Shown here in pieces: positions 1 to 9,718 of a DNA stretch of 64,000 nt (its first letter is position 1; the number at the start of each line of letters is the position of its first letter). Below the pieces are notes generated by a model that saw only the letters and a program-made list of their open reading frames with translations, did no database searches and was not told the origin of the DNA. The stretch is from Brevundimonas poindexterae. GTDB taxonomy: Bacteria > Pseudomonadota > Alphaproteobacteria > Caulobacterales > Caulobacteraceae. The position numbers were made by a program, and so were the translations under genes. The stretch spans positions 620,001-684,000 of the forward strand of contig NZ_JAIVLL010000002.1 of assembly GCF_020524625.1 (NCBI RefSeq), in the 5' to 3' direction.

Positions 1-64
1 GGGTGTTGAAAGGATGGGGGAATTTCGGGGGCAGCGATCATAGCTGAGGCGTTCGACCCAGCGT

Positions 65-232
65 CCCTTCTCCCCTTGCGGGAGAAGGTGGCAGGCGAAG
101 CCTGACGGATGAGGGGTCTCTCAGTCGGGTGAAGAGGAGTCCGCTTCAGTCGGCTGGATGGCCTTCTGATCTCGGCGCGACCCCTCATCCGCCCCCTTCT
201 CAGGGGGCACCTTCTCCCACAAGGGAAGAAGG
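65..232. repeat. Inverted pair of intergenic palindromic repeat arms
   Basis: A left arm at about 65-116 (clear-cut pieces are CCTTCTCCC, GGGAGAAGGTG and GGATGAGGGG) is matched in inverse orientation by a right arm at about 181-232 (CCCCTCATCC, GCACCTTCTCCC). Each arm also has its own small hairpin. This looks like the multicopy palindromic intergenic elements common in Caulobacterales and Rhizobiales. No gene is evident in 1-251, which otherwise holds nothing I can identify. Confidence 0.6.
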
Positions 233-251
233 ACGGACAATACCGTTGACC

Positions 252-785
252 TCAGTCCTCGGGGGACGGCTCGCTGTCCGGCTCGATCTCGACCGTATCC
301 ATGGCCTGGCCGAGGGCGTAGTCGGCCATCAGGCCATAGGTGGCCTGGTGCTCGGGGTCGTCGCTGGCCCAGGCGCCATTGGCCATCATGCCGTTGCCGA
401 CGGCGACCGCCTCGGCAATGCCCATGCCGCCGGCCAGATCAGCCTCGGCTAGCGCTTCGGCGACCACGGCCTCGACGTCGACCTCGGCAAGGGCGTCGGC
501 GACGATATCCGGGATGGCGACCGCGACCGACTGGGTGAAGGCGGCCACGTCCGGCTGGTATTCGGACCACAGCGCCATGATGGCGGCTTCCTTCTGGTCC
601 TCGCTCAGGGTCTCGCCGTCGCCAATGGCCTCGGCCCGCTCGGCGAATTCGTCCATGCGGCTCTCGAACGCCTCGGCGGCCGCATCGAGAGCGGCCTCGG
701 CAGCGTCGGGATCAGAGGACTGGGCAAAGGCGGCCGAAACCGGCAGCAGGGCCAGGGCGGCGGCGAGGGACAGGGCGCGGATCAT
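252..785 (-). CDS. Secreted acidic hypothetical protein (tandem paralog 1)
   Basis: The 177-residue product starts with a clear Sec signal peptide (MIRALSLAAALALLPVSAAFAQ, cleavage after AFA-Q). The mature part is Ala/Glu/Asp-rich and predicted mostly helical, ending in an acidic Pro/Ser tail. The ATG is preceded by GGGAG about 7 bases upstream, which supports the start. It resembles the upstream neighbour: both carry an AAAEAFE-type segment, a LSE(D/E)-type segment and a following P-x-(V/I)-x-x-F segment, so the pair look like a tandem duplication. I do not recognise the family and assign no function. A periplasmic location is inferred from the signal peptide. Confidence 0.75.
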   Translation of the reverse strand: MIRALSLAAALALLPVSAAFAQSSDPDAAEAALDAAAEAFESRMDEFAERAEAIGDGETLSEDQKEAAIMALWSEYQPDVAAFTQSVAVAIPDIVADALAEVDVEAVVAEALAEADLAGGMGIAEAVAVGNGMMANGAWASDDPEHQATYGLMADYALGQAMDTVEIEPDSEPSPED

Positions 786-818
786 GGTCGATCTCCCGGA
801 AGGAACGGAGGGAGGGGG

Positions 819-1265
819 TTATTCCCCCTCGCCTCCCATTTCGGCGGCGATTTCGCCGGACAGCAGGCCCTGGATCAGCATGTTGGAGAACATACCCTCG
901 ATCATGGCGGCGGCCGTTTCGGCGTCCTCGGCGGTGCCGCCCTCGTCGAGGGTCTGCTGGCGAACAAAGCCGGTCAGCAGGGAGACGAAGGTGTCGATCT
1001 CGGGTTGTTTGCGGTCGATGGCGGCCTGCATGCGGGCCTGACGGTCCTCTTCGCTGAGGCTGCTGTCGGCACGGATCGTCTCGACCTCGGCCACCAGGGC
1101 TTCGAGCGTGACTTCAAAGGCCTCTGCCGCGGCCTCGACATCGGCCTCGGTGATGGGGTCCTGGGCGACGACGGCAGCGGCAACCGGCGCGGCCGAGGCC
1201 GGCAGGGCAAAGGCCGAAAGCGCGAGGGCGGAGACGGCAACGGCAGACAGGATCAGGCGACGCAT
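819..1265 (-). CDS. Secreted acidic hypothetical protein (tandem paralog 2)
   Basis: The product is about 148 residues and starts MRRLILSAVAVSALALSAF, a Sec signal peptide. I chose the ATG at 1265 over an upstream in-frame start because the signal peptide begins exactly there and GAGG lies about 8 bases upstream. The mature region is Ala/Glu-rich with AAAEAFE and SLSEEDRQARM segments matching the adjacent gene at 252-785. It ends in a Gly/Glu tail. The two genes are 33 bases apart on the same strand and probably form one transcript. Function is unknown; the protein is likely periplasmic. Confidence 0.7.
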   Translation of the reverse strand: MRRLILSAVAVSALALSAFALPASAAPVAAAVVAQDPITEADVEAAAEAFEVTLEALVAEVETIRADSSLSEEDRQARMQAAIDRKQPEIDTFVSLLTGFVRQQTLDEGGTAEDAETAAAMIEGMFSNMLIQGLLSGEIAAEMGGEGE

Positions 1266-1398
1266 GGGGAGAGCCTCTGGGCTTGAAAGAAGGTCGCCCA
1301 AACCTCTGCCCAACACCGCGCGCCTTCAAGTGAAATCGCGGTAAGGCTGCGCGCCGTCTCGATTCCGGCCTGGTTCAGACCGTAATTGAGGCCGGAAT

Positions 1399-2634
1399 TC
1401 AGGCCCCGCCGGTCCGGCGATTGCGGCGCTCCAGCACCCGCAGGCGCAGGGCATTCAGCTTGATGAAGCCCGCCGCGTCGCGGTGATCATAGGCCTGGAC
1501 GCCCTCCTCGAAGGTGACCAGATCCTGATCGTACAGGCTGAACGGGCTCTCGCGGCCGATGACCGTGGCATTGCCCTTGTAGAGCTTGACCCGGACGGTG
1601 CCGGTGACCTGTTCCTGGCTCTTGTCGATGGCGGCCTGCAGCATCTCGCGCTCCGGGGCGAACCAGAAGCCGTTGTAGATCATCTGGGCGTAGCGGACCG
1701 CCAGTTCGTCCTTGAGGTGCATGGCGCCGCGATCCAGGGTGATCGACTCCATACCCCGGTGGGCGGCCAGCAGGATGGTGCCGCCCGGCGTCTCATAGAT
1801 GCCGCGCGACTTCATGCCGACGAACCGGCCCTCGACCAGATCCAGACGGCCGATGCCGTTGTCCCGGCCCAGATCGTTCAGCCGGGCCAGCAGGGTGGCG
1901 GGCGACAGGGCCTCGCCGTCGATCGAGACCGCATCGCCGCGCTCGAAGCCGATCGTGATGACGGTCGGCTGATCGGGGGCATCCTCGGGCGAGATGGTGC
2001 GCTGATAGACGAATTCGGGCGCCTCGACGGCCGGATCTTCCAGAACCTTGCCCTCGGACGAGCTGTGCAGAAGGTTGGCGTCGACCGAGAAGGGCGCCTC
2101 GCCGCGCTTGTCCTTGGCGATCGGAATCTGGTGCTTTTCGGCAAAGTCGAGCAGGGCCTCGCGGCTCTTGAAGTCCCACTCGCGCCAGGGGGCGATCACG
2201 CGGATGTCGGGCTCCAGGGCATAATAGCCCAGCTCGAAGCGGACCTGGTCATTGCCCTTGCCGGTGGCACCGTGACAGACGGCGTCGGCGCCGACCATGC
2301 GGGCGATCTCGATCTGGCGCTTGGCGATCAGCGGCCGGGCGATGGAGGTGCCCAGCAGATACTGGCCTTCATAGAGGGCGTTGGCGCGGAACATGGGGAA
2401 GACGAAGTCGCGGACGAATTCCTCGCGCAGGTCGTCGATGAAGATGTTCTCGGGCTTGATGCCCATGCGCAGGGCCTTCTCCCGCGCGGGCTCGAGTTCC
2501 TCGCCCTGGCCCAGATCGGCGGTGAAGGTGACCACCTCGGCGCCGTACTCGGTCTGCAGCCACTTCAGGATGATCGAGGTGTCGAGCCCTCCGGAATAGG
2601 CGAGGACGACCTTTTTGGGCTTGGGCTCGGACAT
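1399..2634 (-). CDS. argG: Argininosuccinate synthase
   Basis: This enzyme condenses citrulline and aspartate with ATP to argininosuccinate, the penultimate step of arginine synthesis in the cytoplasm. The 411-residue length is normal for the family. The ATP-pyrophosphatase PP-loop AYSGGLDTS lies at residues 12-20. The citrulline/aspartate-binding segment [15 protein letters not shown] and the later segment [17 protein letters not shown] are typical of ArgG. It is a single gene read away from htpX's 5' side with no arg neighbours, which is common because arg genes are scattered in alphaproteobacteria. Confidence 0.97.
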   Translation of the reverse strand: MSEPKPKKVVLAYSGGLDTSIILKWLQTEYGAEVVTFTADLGQGEELEPAREKALRMGIKPENIFIDDLREEFVRDFVFPMFRANALYEGQYLLGTSIARPLIAKRQIEIARMVGADAVCHGATGKGNDQVRFELGYYALEPDIRVIAPWREWDFKSREALLDFAEKHQIPIAKDKRGEAPFSVDANLLHSSSEGKVLEDPAVEAPEFVYQRTISPEDAPDQPTVITIGFERGDAVSIDGEALSPATLLARLNDLGRDNGIGRLDLVEGRFVGMKSRGIYETPGGTILLAAHRGMESITLDRGAMHLKDELAVRYAQMIYNGFWFAPEREMLQAAIDKSQEQVTGTVRVKLYKGNATVIGRESPFSLYDQDLVTFEEGVQAYDHRDAAGFIKLNALRLRVLERRNRRTGGA

Positions 2635-2747
2635 GGGGGCTATCTCGAAACAGGGGTCAGGCGGCGGGGGAGGGCCGCGCGGAAAAACGCTGGCCGCGCT
2701 TAAAGAACCAGATGACCGTCAGTGCAAGCCCTGTGGGGACCGGGCGG

Positions 2748-3698
2748 TCAGCCCCAGGGGCCCCGGGCCGGCGCGCGTGTCGGCGTGGCGGGCACGGTGG
2801 TGCCGGAGACCGGGGCCGCGAACATCTCGGCCCGGCGCGGCCTCGCCCCCGTTGAGGTCGCCAGCGCCATCAGCGCCTTGACCCGGTTGCCGGTGGCCGG
2901 GTGGGTCGAGAACAGGCTGTCGGCGCCCTTGCCCGCCAGCGGATTGATGATGAACAGCTGACCCGAGGCCGGATTGCGCTCGGCCACCGGATTGTGGATG
3001 CGCCGGGCGTGGGCCTCGATCTTTTGCAGGGCCGAGGCCAGGGCGTGGGGATCGCCGGCGATGTCGGCGCCGACGCGGTCAGCCTCATATTCGCGGGCGC
3101 GGCTGATCGCCATCTGCACCAGACCGGCGGCCAGCGGGGCCAGCAGCATCAGGGCCAGGGTACCGATCAGGCCGCCGGGGCGCTCGCGGTCGCCGCCGAA
3201 GAACAGGGCGAAATTGGCGAGCGCCGAGATCGCCCCGGCCACGGTAGCCGTGACCGTCATGGTCAGGGTGTCCCGGTTCTTCACATGGGCCAGCTCGTGC
3301 GCCATCACGCCGCGCACCTCGTCGCGCGTCAGCAGGTCGAGCAGGCCCGAGGTGGCACAGACGGCGGCATTCTCGGGATTGCGACCGGTGGCGAAGGCAT
3401 TGGGCTGGTCGTTCGGAATGATGGCCACCACCGGCCGGGGCAGGCCGGCGGCCTCGGCCATGGCCAGAACATCCGCCACATAGGCGCGCACCACCGCATT
3501 GGGATGATGTTCGTCGACCGGCTGGGCCCGGTACATGCGCATGACGATCTTGTCGGCGTTCCAGTAGCTGAACAGGTTGAGGGCCGCCGCCAGCCCGAGG
3601 GCGATGACCATGCCGGTCACGCCGCCGATCAGATAGCCGATGCCGACGAACAGGGCGGCGAGGGCCGCCAGCAGGATGAAGGTCTTGGCGTGGTTCAT
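2748..3698 (-). CDS. htpX: Membrane zinc protease HtpX (M48 family)
   Basis: This is an inner-membrane metalloprotease involved in quality control of membrane proteins. The product from the ATG at 3698 is about 316 residues. Two hydrophobic segments lie at residues 6-45, the zinc motif HELAH is at 134-138, and a downstream REYEAD supplies the third ligand Glu. The reading frame stays open well upstream of 3698, but that extension is Arg/Pro-rich and lies opposite the next gene, so I place the start at MNHAKTF, which matches HtpX N-termini. It is divergent from the SdhAF4-like gene. Confidence 0.93.
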   Translation of the reverse strand: MNHAKTFILLAALAALFVGIGYLIGGVTGMVIALGLAAALNLFSYWNADKIVMRMYRAQPVDEHHPNAVVRAYVADVLAMAEAAGLPRPVVAIIPNDQPNAFATGRNPENAAVCATSGLLDLLTRDEVRGVMAHELAHVKNRDTLTMTVTATVAGAISALANFALFFGGDRERPGGLIGTLALMLLAPLAAGLVQMAISRAREYEADRVGADIAGDPHALASALQKIEAHARRIHNPVAERNPASGQLFIINPLAGKGADSLFSTHPATGNRVKALMALATSTGARPRRAEMFAAPVSGTTVPATPTRAPARGPWG

Positions 3699-3784
3699 CA
3701 CCGGAGGAAGACTCTGACTGTTGCCGGACGAGGAAGCGGACTGGTCGGGTCGCGACCGTCTTCCTATGTGTCTCGGGCCCCGAG

Positions 3785-4039
3785 ATGCCTCAAGAGGACC
3801 CGCCTGTGACCGAATCGCCCACCCCGCCGGTGAAAGCCCCGCAGCACAACGCCGACCTGCCGGGTGCGACACCGGACCGCCCCCTGAGCGAGGTCGAACG
3901 GCGCGCCCTTGAGGAGGCCGCCGCCCGCCGCGCGGCCAGCGAAGCCGCCGAGGCCACCGACGAGGTCGGCGGACCGCGCGGGCCCGAGCCGACCCGCTAT
4001 GGCGACTGGGAGCGCAAGGGTCTGGCCGTCGACTTCTGA
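3785..4039 (+). CDS. DUF1674 protein, SdhAF4-like succinate dehydrogenase assembly factor
   Basis: This small protein of 84 residues has a disordered Pro/Ala-rich N-terminus and ends in the DUF1674 signature [19 protein letters not shown]. Members of this family (SDHAF4/Sdh8 in mitochondria) bind the flavinylated SdhA subunit and help assemble succinate dehydrogenase. The C-terminal signature is what identifies it. The sdh genes themselves are not in the window. It is divergently placed from htpX with about 86 bases between the starts. Confidence 0.85.
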   Translation: MPQEDPPVTESPTPPVKAPQHNADLPGATPDRPLSEVERRALEEAAARRAASEAAEATDEVGGPRGPEPTRYGDWERKGLAVDF

Positions 4040-4140
4040 GGGTATCCGTCGCCTCGCGGGGGAATACCGAACGATCCGGCCCATATGGCGTTAACCTTTT
4101 CAGCGAAACCCGCCGTTCCGGCGATCTCGAGGACAAGGCG

Positions 4141-4794
4141 ATGTCGATTTCCCCTTCCCGCCCCGGCCTGCATCTGGCCTGTGGCCTCGCGGCCCTGACG
4201 GCGTGTGCGGCGCTGGCCGCCCCGACCCTGGCCCAGACCTGGGGCGGTGACGCCTATGGCCAGGGCTACAGCCGCAGCTATTCGCAGAACAGCTACTCGC
4301 AGAGCCGCTATTCACAGGGCTATGCTCGCAGCGAGGGCCGGGTGGTGATCGCCTATGACGCCCCCTCGCCCTACGACTACGGCTACAGCTATGGCCGGTC
4401 GGGGGTCAGCGGACCCGTCTATGAGGGCGAAACGCGCGTCTATGCCGCGACGGGTGCCGCCGCGACCGGGCGGTCCGGCTATGGCTATGACTACGGCTAT
4501 GGCTATGACCACAGCGGACGCGGCGAAGTCTGGTACCAGCCGCCGCGCCAGCATGACCGCTATGCCTGGCGCGATCGCAGGCGCCATGACGGATACGGTG
4601 ACCGCTATGAACGCGGGTACGACCGGGGCGGGCGCTATGGCTACAGCGTCTATCAGGGCTACCGCGACGAATACGGCTATCAGGACGACCGGCCGCGCTC
4701 GGCCCGGCACCGGGGGTATGAGCGTCGCGACGACCGGTACGACCGCCGCCGTCACGACTGCGGCTGTGCCGACGTCTATCTCTACGACCGCTAG
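4141..4794 (+). CDS. Secreted Tyr/Gly/Arg-rich low-complexity protein
   Basis: The 217-residue product has a signal peptide ([21 protein letters not shown]) and then a low-complexity mature region. Residues 35-60 are Ser/Tyr/Gln-rich (repeats of YS-QN-SYSQ type), the middle has GYxYGYDY-type repeats, and the C-terminal third is Arg/Asp/Tyr-rich, ending with [12 protein letters not shown] do not recognise a family. The composition suggests an extracytoplasmic, possibly disordered or surface-associated protein. Its stop interlocks with the pyrF stop in the tetranucleotide CTAG. Confidence 0.75.
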   Translation: MSISPSRPGLHLACGLAALTACAALAAPTLAQTWGGDAYGQGYSRSYSQNSYSQSRYSQGYARSEGRVVIAYDAPSPYDYGYSYGRSGVSGPVYEGETRVYAATGAAATGRSGYGYDYGYGYDHSGRGEVWYQPPRQHDRYAWRDRRRHDGYGDRYERGYDRGGRYGYSVYQGYRDEYGYQDDRPRSARHRGYERRDDRYDRRRHDCGCADVYLYDR

Positions 4795-5516
4795 GCGATC
4801 TCGAGCATTTCGGAGGCGATCCGGGCCGCAGCCATGGCCGGACTGTCGGCCGCGACCACCGGACGGGCGACCACCAGATGGCTGGCCCCGGCCCTGAGGG
4901 CCTCGGCGGGCGTGGCGACGCGTTGCTGATCGCCTTTATCGGCGCCCGCGGGGCGCACACCGGGGGTCACCACCAGAAACGTGTCCCGGCCCGCCGCGCG
5001 GGCCAGTTCGCGGACGCGCGCCGCTTCCAGCGGGCTGGCGACCACGCCGTCCATGCCGATGTCGAGCGCCTGACGCACCCGCTGTTCGACCAGCTCGGAA
5101 GCCGTGCGGCCATAGCCGATCTCGACCAGATCCGCGTCCGACAGGCTGGTCATGACGGTCACGGCCAGCAGGCGTGTGTCCGAACCTGCGGCATCCCGGC
5201 CCCGGATCGCGGCCTTCATCACCTGCGGCTCGGCATGGACGGTCAGCAGGTCGCAGCCGCCCTCGGCCACCGCGCGGGCCGCGCCCTCCACCTGGGCGCC
5301 GATGTCGTGCAGCTTCCAGTCCTGAAAGACCATCTTGCCCCGGGCGCGCAGCTTGTGGGCGAAGGCCACGCCGCCCGGACGGGCCAGCAGGGTCAGGCCG
5401 ACCTTGTAGGCCAGCACCCCGTCCGCGATCCGGTCCACCAGCGCCTCGGCCGCCTCGATCGAGGGAAGGTCCAGGCCGACGATCAGGCGCGGATCAGCCA
5501 GAACAGGAGAGGTCAT
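4791..5516 (-). CDS. pyrF: Orotidine 5'-phosphate decarboxylase
   Basis: This cytoplasmic enzyme converts OMP to UMP, the last step of de novo UMP synthesis. The product is about 241 residues. The N-terminal LIVGLDLPS, the catalytic charged segment MVFQDWKLHDIGAQV (Asp/Lys/Asp tetrad region) and the C-terminal VTPGVRP and RAGASHLVVARPV segments are diagnostic. I prefer the ATG at 5516 (MTSPVLAD) because AAGGA lies 8 bases upstream; an in-frame ATG at 5525 is possible. The 3' end overlaps the Tyr-rich protein gene by 4 bases. Confidence 0.95.
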   Translation of the reverse strand: MTSPVLADPRLIVGLDLPSIEAAEALVDRIADGVLAYKVGLTLLARPGGVAFAHKLRARGKMVFQDWKLHDIGAQVEGAARAVAEGGCDLLTVHAEPQVMKAAIRGRDAAGSDTRLLAVTVMTSLSDADLVEIGYGRTASELVEQRVRQALDIGMDGVVASPLEAARVRELARAAGRDTFLVVTPGVRPAGADKGDQQRVATPAEALRAGASHLVVARPVVAADSPAMAAARIASEMLEIA

Positions 5517-5611
5517 CGACGGCATCCTTGCAAGCGGCTATGGGTGGTCGCGGGCGCGCCGGGGCGCGCGGCACCATCACCATACGGGTCTGAAACAGGG
5601 GGCATTCAGTC

Positions 5612-6310
5612 ATGGGCGCGGTCGATCTTGGCGTCAACCTGTTCGTGGCCCTGTTCGCCCTGGTCGATCCGATCGGCAACATCCCGATTTTCGCCGCCGC
5701 CACGGCGGGCGCGACGCTCAGCCAGCGGATGTCGGTGTCGGCGCTCATCTGCCTGTTCATCGTCGCCTTTCTGGTCTTCTTCTTCTTCACCGGCCTGGCG
5801 CTGCTGGAGTTCTTCGGCATTTCGCTGGCCGCCTTCCGCATCGCGGGCGGCATCTTGCTGCTGCTGCTGGGTCTGGACATGGCCCGCGAGGACTTCCTCA
5901 AGATCTTTGCCGACGCCGATGCCCAGTCGGATCTGGCCGATGTGCGGGGCTATGCCCGTCGGCGCTTCCAGCGGCTGATCGTGCCCTTTGCCATGCCGCT
6001 GCTGATCGGGCCGGGCGCCATTTCGACCATCATCATCCAGGCGGGTGAGGCCACCAAGATCGGACCCGCCGGCCATGCCGCAGGCCTTGTCGCCATCGCG
6101 GCAGCCGGGATCGCGACCTTCGTCTGCTTTGCCATGACGGGGCCGATCAGCCGCCTTCTGGGCGAGGTGGGCATGGCGATCGTGGTGCGGGTTCTGGGCC
6201 TGATCCTGTGCGCCCTGGCCATCCAGTTCATTCTGGCGGGCCTCGGCGAGGCCATCCCCGGCATGTTCTCGGGCGATGTCACCACGCCCTATCCGTCAGG
6301 CGGCCACTAG
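5612..6310 (+). CDS. MarC-family integral membrane protein
   Basis: The 232-residue product has about six hydrophobic segments spread along its length and the MarC/UPF0056 opening LFVALFALVDPIGNIPIF, plus the central PFAMPLLIGPGAISTIII motif. MarC proteins are inner-membrane proteins of unresolved function; despite the name, a role in multiple antibiotic resistance is not established. It is a single gene, and its stop interlocks with the convergent SDR gene in CTAG at 6307-6310. Confidence 0.9.
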   Translation: MGAVDLGVNLFVALFALVDPIGNIPIFAAATAGATLSQRMSVSALICLFIVAFLVFFFFTGLALLEFFGISLAAFRIAGGILLLLLGLDMAREDFLKIFADADAQSDLADVRGYARRRFQRLIVPFAMPLLIGPGAISTIIIQAGEATKIGPAGHAAGLVAIAAAGIATFVCFAMTGPISRLLGEVGMAIVVRVLGLILCALAIQFILAGLGEAIPGMFSGDVTTPYPSGGH

Positions 6311-7107
6311 ATTCGCTTCAGCCGTTTCGCGTGGCCGCCGACCATGGACAGGGCCATGCGGTCGGGCAGGTGTTTGGCCAGACCGGCCATGAGGTTGTTC
6401 ATGATCCCCGGGGTCACCTGCGGACGGTTTGCCTCGCAGGCCTGCCAGCCGACGCGAGCCACATGGTCGGCTGTCTGCCACATCCAGGCGGGATAGGCCG
6501 AGGAGACCTCCTCGCGGGTGCCATTCACATCGTGGAATTCGGTCAGGGTGTAGCCGGGGCAGAGGGCGGTCACATGCACGCCCGTGCCCTGCATCTCCAG
6601 CCACAGCCCCTGTGAGGCCTTGATCAGGAAGCTCTTGATCGGCCCGTACAGGGTGTCGCCACCGGTCGCGGGCATCCGCCCGGCCAGCGAGGCGACATTC
6701 AGCACCCGGCCAAAGCCGCGCTCGACCATGCCCGGTACCAGCGCGCGGCTGAGCGCCACCGGGGCGGTCAGCATCACCCGGATCATGGCCTGCTGGGCGT
6801 CGGGATCGGTATGCAGAAACCCCTCGGTGCGGCTGAAGCCGGCATTGTTGACCAGACCGTCGACCGTGAGCCCCAGGTCCACGATCCGGTCGACCAGACC
6901 GGTCACCGCGCCCTCCTCGGCCAGATCGGCGAGGAACACCCGGGCGTCGCAGCCGGTCTCCGCCGCCAGATCGGCCGCCAGCGCATCCAGGGGGGCCTTG
7001 CGCCGTGCGGTCAGGATCAGGTCCCAGCCCTCACGCGCATAGACGGTGGCGAGGGCCCGGCCGATGCCGGCCGAGGCGCCGGTGACCAGCACCCGCCGCC
7101 GGGTCAT
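6307..7107 (-). CDS. SDR-family short-chain dehydrogenase/reductase
   Basis: The 266-residue product has the Rossmann NAD(P)-binding motif TGASAGIGRAL at residues 8-18, LVNNAGF in the middle, and the active-site Tyr-x-x-x-Lys as YGPIKSF, preceded by the catalytic Ser region (NVASLAGRMPATGG). The basic residues after the first strand (TARRK) suggest NADP preference. The substrate cannot be predicted. The start codon overlaps the stop of the Rrf2 regulator by ATGA, so the pair is one operon and the regulator may control it. Confidence 0.88.
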   Translation of the reverse strand: MTRRRVLVTGASAGIGRALATVYAREGWDLILTARRKAPLDALAADLAAETGCDARVFLADLAEEGAVTGLVDRIVDLGLTVDGLVNNAGFSRTEGFLHTDPDAQQAMIRVMLTAPVALSRALVPGMVERGFGRVLNVASLAGRMPATGGDTLYGPIKSFLIKASQGLWLEMQGTGVHVTALCPGYTLTEFHDVNGTREEVSSAYPAWMWQTADHVARVGWQACEANRPQVTPGIMNNLMAGLAKHLPDRMALSMVGGHAKRLKRI

Positions 7108-7568
7108 GCGCCGGTCGCGGCCGGCAGGGCGAAACCGGCCAGCGAGGGCGGGTTGTCCGCCAGCAGGTCGGCGATGGTGATGCGCGACAGGGCGGCGCCC
7201 GCCGCCTGGTCCGCCGCGACCAGCGCCCGGGCCACCTGACGGGGAATGTGTTCGCCAACCGGGCATCCCTTGGCCCCGGCGGGCGGTGAGCCGAGATGGG
7301 CGCAGCCGTGGACGGCCTTCAGCACCTCGTCCAGCCGGATGGTTTCGGGCTTGCGCACCAGCCAGGCACCGCCACTGGCGCCTGAACGGGTTTCGATCAG
7401 GCCGGCGCGGGCCAGAAGGCCGGTAACGCGCCGGATCACCACCGGATTGGTCGGCACCGAGGCGGCCAGTATCGCGCTGGGCACCGCCTGGGCAGGGCCA
7501 TAGGCGCCCTTATGGGCCAGATAGGCCAGGGCGTGGGCCGCGACGGGAAATCTTTGACTGTCGGACAT
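7104..7568 (-). CDS. Rrf2-family transcriptional regulator
   Basis: The 154-residue product has the Rrf2 winged-helix fold signature: FPVAAHALAYLA at the N-terminus, the recognition region SVPTNPVVIRRVTGLLARAGLIETRSG, and the wing GGAWLVRKP. Two Cys residues (HGC and KGC) lie in the usual sensory stretch around residues 90-105. The canonical three-Cys iron-sulfur spacing is not evident, so the effector is uncertain. It is first in a two-gene operon with the SDR enzyme and probably autoregulates from 7569-7732. Confidence 0.85.
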   Translation of the reverse strand: MSDSQRFPVAAHALAYLAHKGAYGPAQAVPSAILAASVPTNPVVIRRVTGLLARAGLIETRSGASGGAWLVRKPETIRLDEVLKAVHGCAHLGSPPAGAKGCPVGEHIPRQVARALVAADQAAGAALSRITIADLLADNPPSLAGFALPAATGA

Positions 7569-7732
7569 GAGGTTCGGGTTCCGTATCCGGATTTAGGCGT
7601 TTGTCGGAGGAATCACAAACCATGGCGGCAGGGGCCGTCCCGGGAGGCACGATTGAACCGTCCGTCGAAAGGGTCTAAAGCCCCGCGGCTTCACGGAAGG
7701 GACCGTCCTCCCACGGCTCCCGGAGACCTGGC

Positions 7733-9715
7733 ATGATCGGGGATACCCCCAGGGCCGATGCCGCCGCGTCCAGCGAGGCAGCCGGCTCCACAGCGTCAGA
7801 CGCCTGCCCGCCCGGTACCTCGCCGGGCGACGGCCACGCAGGTCACGGTCCCACCGGCAAGGGCAAGCTGGGCCTTATGATCGGCGCCATCGGCGTCGTG
7901 TTCGGCGATATCGGCACCAGCCCGCTGTACGCCATGCGCGAGGCCCTGCATCACAGCCGCTCGGGCGGTGCCGCCGAACTGGCGGTGCTGGGCGTCGTCT
8001 CGCTGGTCTTCTGGGCCCTGATCCTGGTCGTGACGCTGAAATACGTCGTCTTCCTGATGCGGGCCGACAACAAGGGCGAAGGCGGGACCCTGTCGCTGAT
8101 GGCGCTGGCCCAGCATGCCATCGGCAAGCGCTCGGCCGTGGTCTTCCTGCTGGGCGTCTGCGGCGCCGCGCTGTTTTATGGCGACGGGGTGATCACCCCG
8201 GCGATCTCGGTGGTGTCCGCCATCGAGGGCCTGCGCGATGCGCCGGGCATGGGCGATACCTTTGCGCCGTTTGTCGTGCCGATCGCGGCGGGCATCCTGA
8301 TTGCCCTGTTCATGATCCAGTCGCGCGGCACGGCCAGCGTGGCGAAATTCTTCGGCCCGCTGACGCTGGTCTGGTTCCTGATGCTGGCGGGGCTGGGCCT
8401 CTACCACATCTTCGACGACCTCTCGATCCTGCGGGCCCTGTCGCCGCACTATGGCGTGATGTTCCTGCTCGATAACGGCTTTCTGGGCTTCGTCATTCTG
8501 GGCAGTGTCTTCCTCGCGGTGACGGGGGCGGAGGCCCTCTATGCCGACATGGGCCATTTCGGAAAGTCGCCCATCCGGGCCGGCTGGCTGTGGGTGGTCC
8601 TGCCGTGCCTGACGCTCAACTATCTGGGCCAGGGCGGGCTGGTGCTGTCGCACCGGACGGCCGCCGAGAACCCCTTCTGGATGATGGTGCCGGAAGTGGC
8701 CTACTGGCCCGTGCTGATCATGGCGACCATCGCCACCATCATCGCCAGCCAGGCGGTGATCACCGGCGCCTTCTCGGTCACGCAACAGGCTGTCCAGCTG
8801 GGCCTGCTGCCGCGCATCGACATCCGCAACACCTCCGAAAGCCAGGCCGGCCAGATCTATGTGCCGGCGATCAATATGATGCTGATGGTCGGGGTGCTGG
8901 CCCTGCTGGTGACCTTCCAGACGTCGACCAGTCTGGCCGCGGCCTACGGGATTGCGGTGACCGGTTCGATGTTCGTCGACAGCCTGCTGGCCTGGTTCGT
9001 CGTGCGCCATCTGTGGAAGTGGAAGCTGCCGCTCAGCCTGCTGGTCATCACGCCCTTCCTCGCGCTGGACGTGATCTTCCTGACCTCGAACATGCTGAAA
9101 ATCCCGCAGGGGGCGTGGTTCCCGCTGGTGCTGGGCGGCGGCCTGCTGCTGCTGATGTGGACCTGGGTGCGCGGTACCCAGATCCTGACGGCCAAGACGC
9201 GCCGCGACAGCCTGCCGCTGTCGGACCTGATCGACATGCTTTCGGCCCGGCCGCCGCACCGCACGCCCGGCACGGCCATCTTCCTGACCTCGGACCCCGA
9301 GGTCGCGCCCGTCGCCCTGATGCACAATCTCAAGCACAACAAGGTGCTGCACGAGAAGAACATCATCCTGACCGTGCGCACGGCCCAGCGGCCCCGCGTA
9401 CCGACGGCCGACCGGGTGACGATCGAGCCGATCAACGGCGACTTCAAACGGGTCATCCTGTCGTTCGGCTTCATGGAACGGCCCAATGTGCCCAAGGCTC
9501 TGGGCCTGTGCCGCAAGCAGGGGCTGAAGTTCGACATCATGTCGACCAGCTTCTTCCTCGGCCGTCGCTCGGTGGTCGCCTCGGCCACCCAGGGCATGCC
9601 CCTGTGGCAGGACCGCCTGTTCATCTTCCTGCTGCGGAATGCCGCCAATCCGACCGACTTCTTCCACATCCCGCCCGGCCGCGTGGTCGAGCTGGGCACC
9701 CAGGTGTCGGTCTGA
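7733..9715 (+). CDS. kup: Low-affinity potassium transport protein Kup
   Basis: This proton-coupled K+ uptake permease of the inner membrane is 660 residues long, typical of the family. After a polar N-terminus of about 45 residues comes the signature GAIGVVFGDIGTSPLYA at about 51-67, then about twelve membrane helices, then a cytoplasmic C-terminal domain from about residue 490 (TAIFLTSDPEVAPVALMHNL is typical Kup). A GGAGA sequence lies just upstream of the ATG. It is followed 3 bases later by rsmB. Confidence 0.95.
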   Translation: MIGDTPRADAAASSEAAGSTASDACPPGTSPGDGHAGHGPTGKGKLGLMIGAIGVVFGDIGTSPLYAMREALHHSRSGGAAELAVLGVVSLVFWALILVVTLKYVVFLMRADNKGEGGTLSLMALAQHAIGKRSAVVFLLGVCGAALFYGDGVITPAISVVSAIEGLRDAPGMGDTFAPFVVPIAAGILIALFMIQSRGTASVAKFFGPLTLVWFLMLAGLGLYHIFDDLSILRALSPHYGVMFLLDNGFLGFVILGSVFLAVTGAEALYADMGHFGKSPIRAGWLWVVLPCLTLNYLGQGGLVLSHRTAAENPFWMMVPEVAYWPVLIMATIATIIASQAVITGAFSVTQQAVQLGLLPRIDIRNTSESQAGQIYVPAINMMLMVGVLALLVTFQTSTSLAAAYGIAVTGSMFVDSLLAWFVVRHLWKWKLPLSLLVITPFLALDVIFLTSNMLKIPQGAWFPLVLGGGLLLLMWTWVRGTQILTAKTRRDSLPLSDLIDMLSARPPHRTPGTAIFLTSDPEVAPVALMHNLKHNKVLHEKNIILTVRTAQRPRVPTADRVTIEPINGDFKRVILSFGFMERPNVPKALGLCRKQGLKFDIMSTSFFLGRRSVVASATQGMPLWQDRLFIFLLRNAANPTDFFHIPPGRVVELGTQVSV

Positions 9716-9718
9716 CGC

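Noticed and set aside
2748..4136. A longer HtpX beginning at 4136
   Set aside because: The extra 146 residues are Arg/Pro-rich, lie opposite the DUF1674 gene and do not resemble an HtpX N-terminus.
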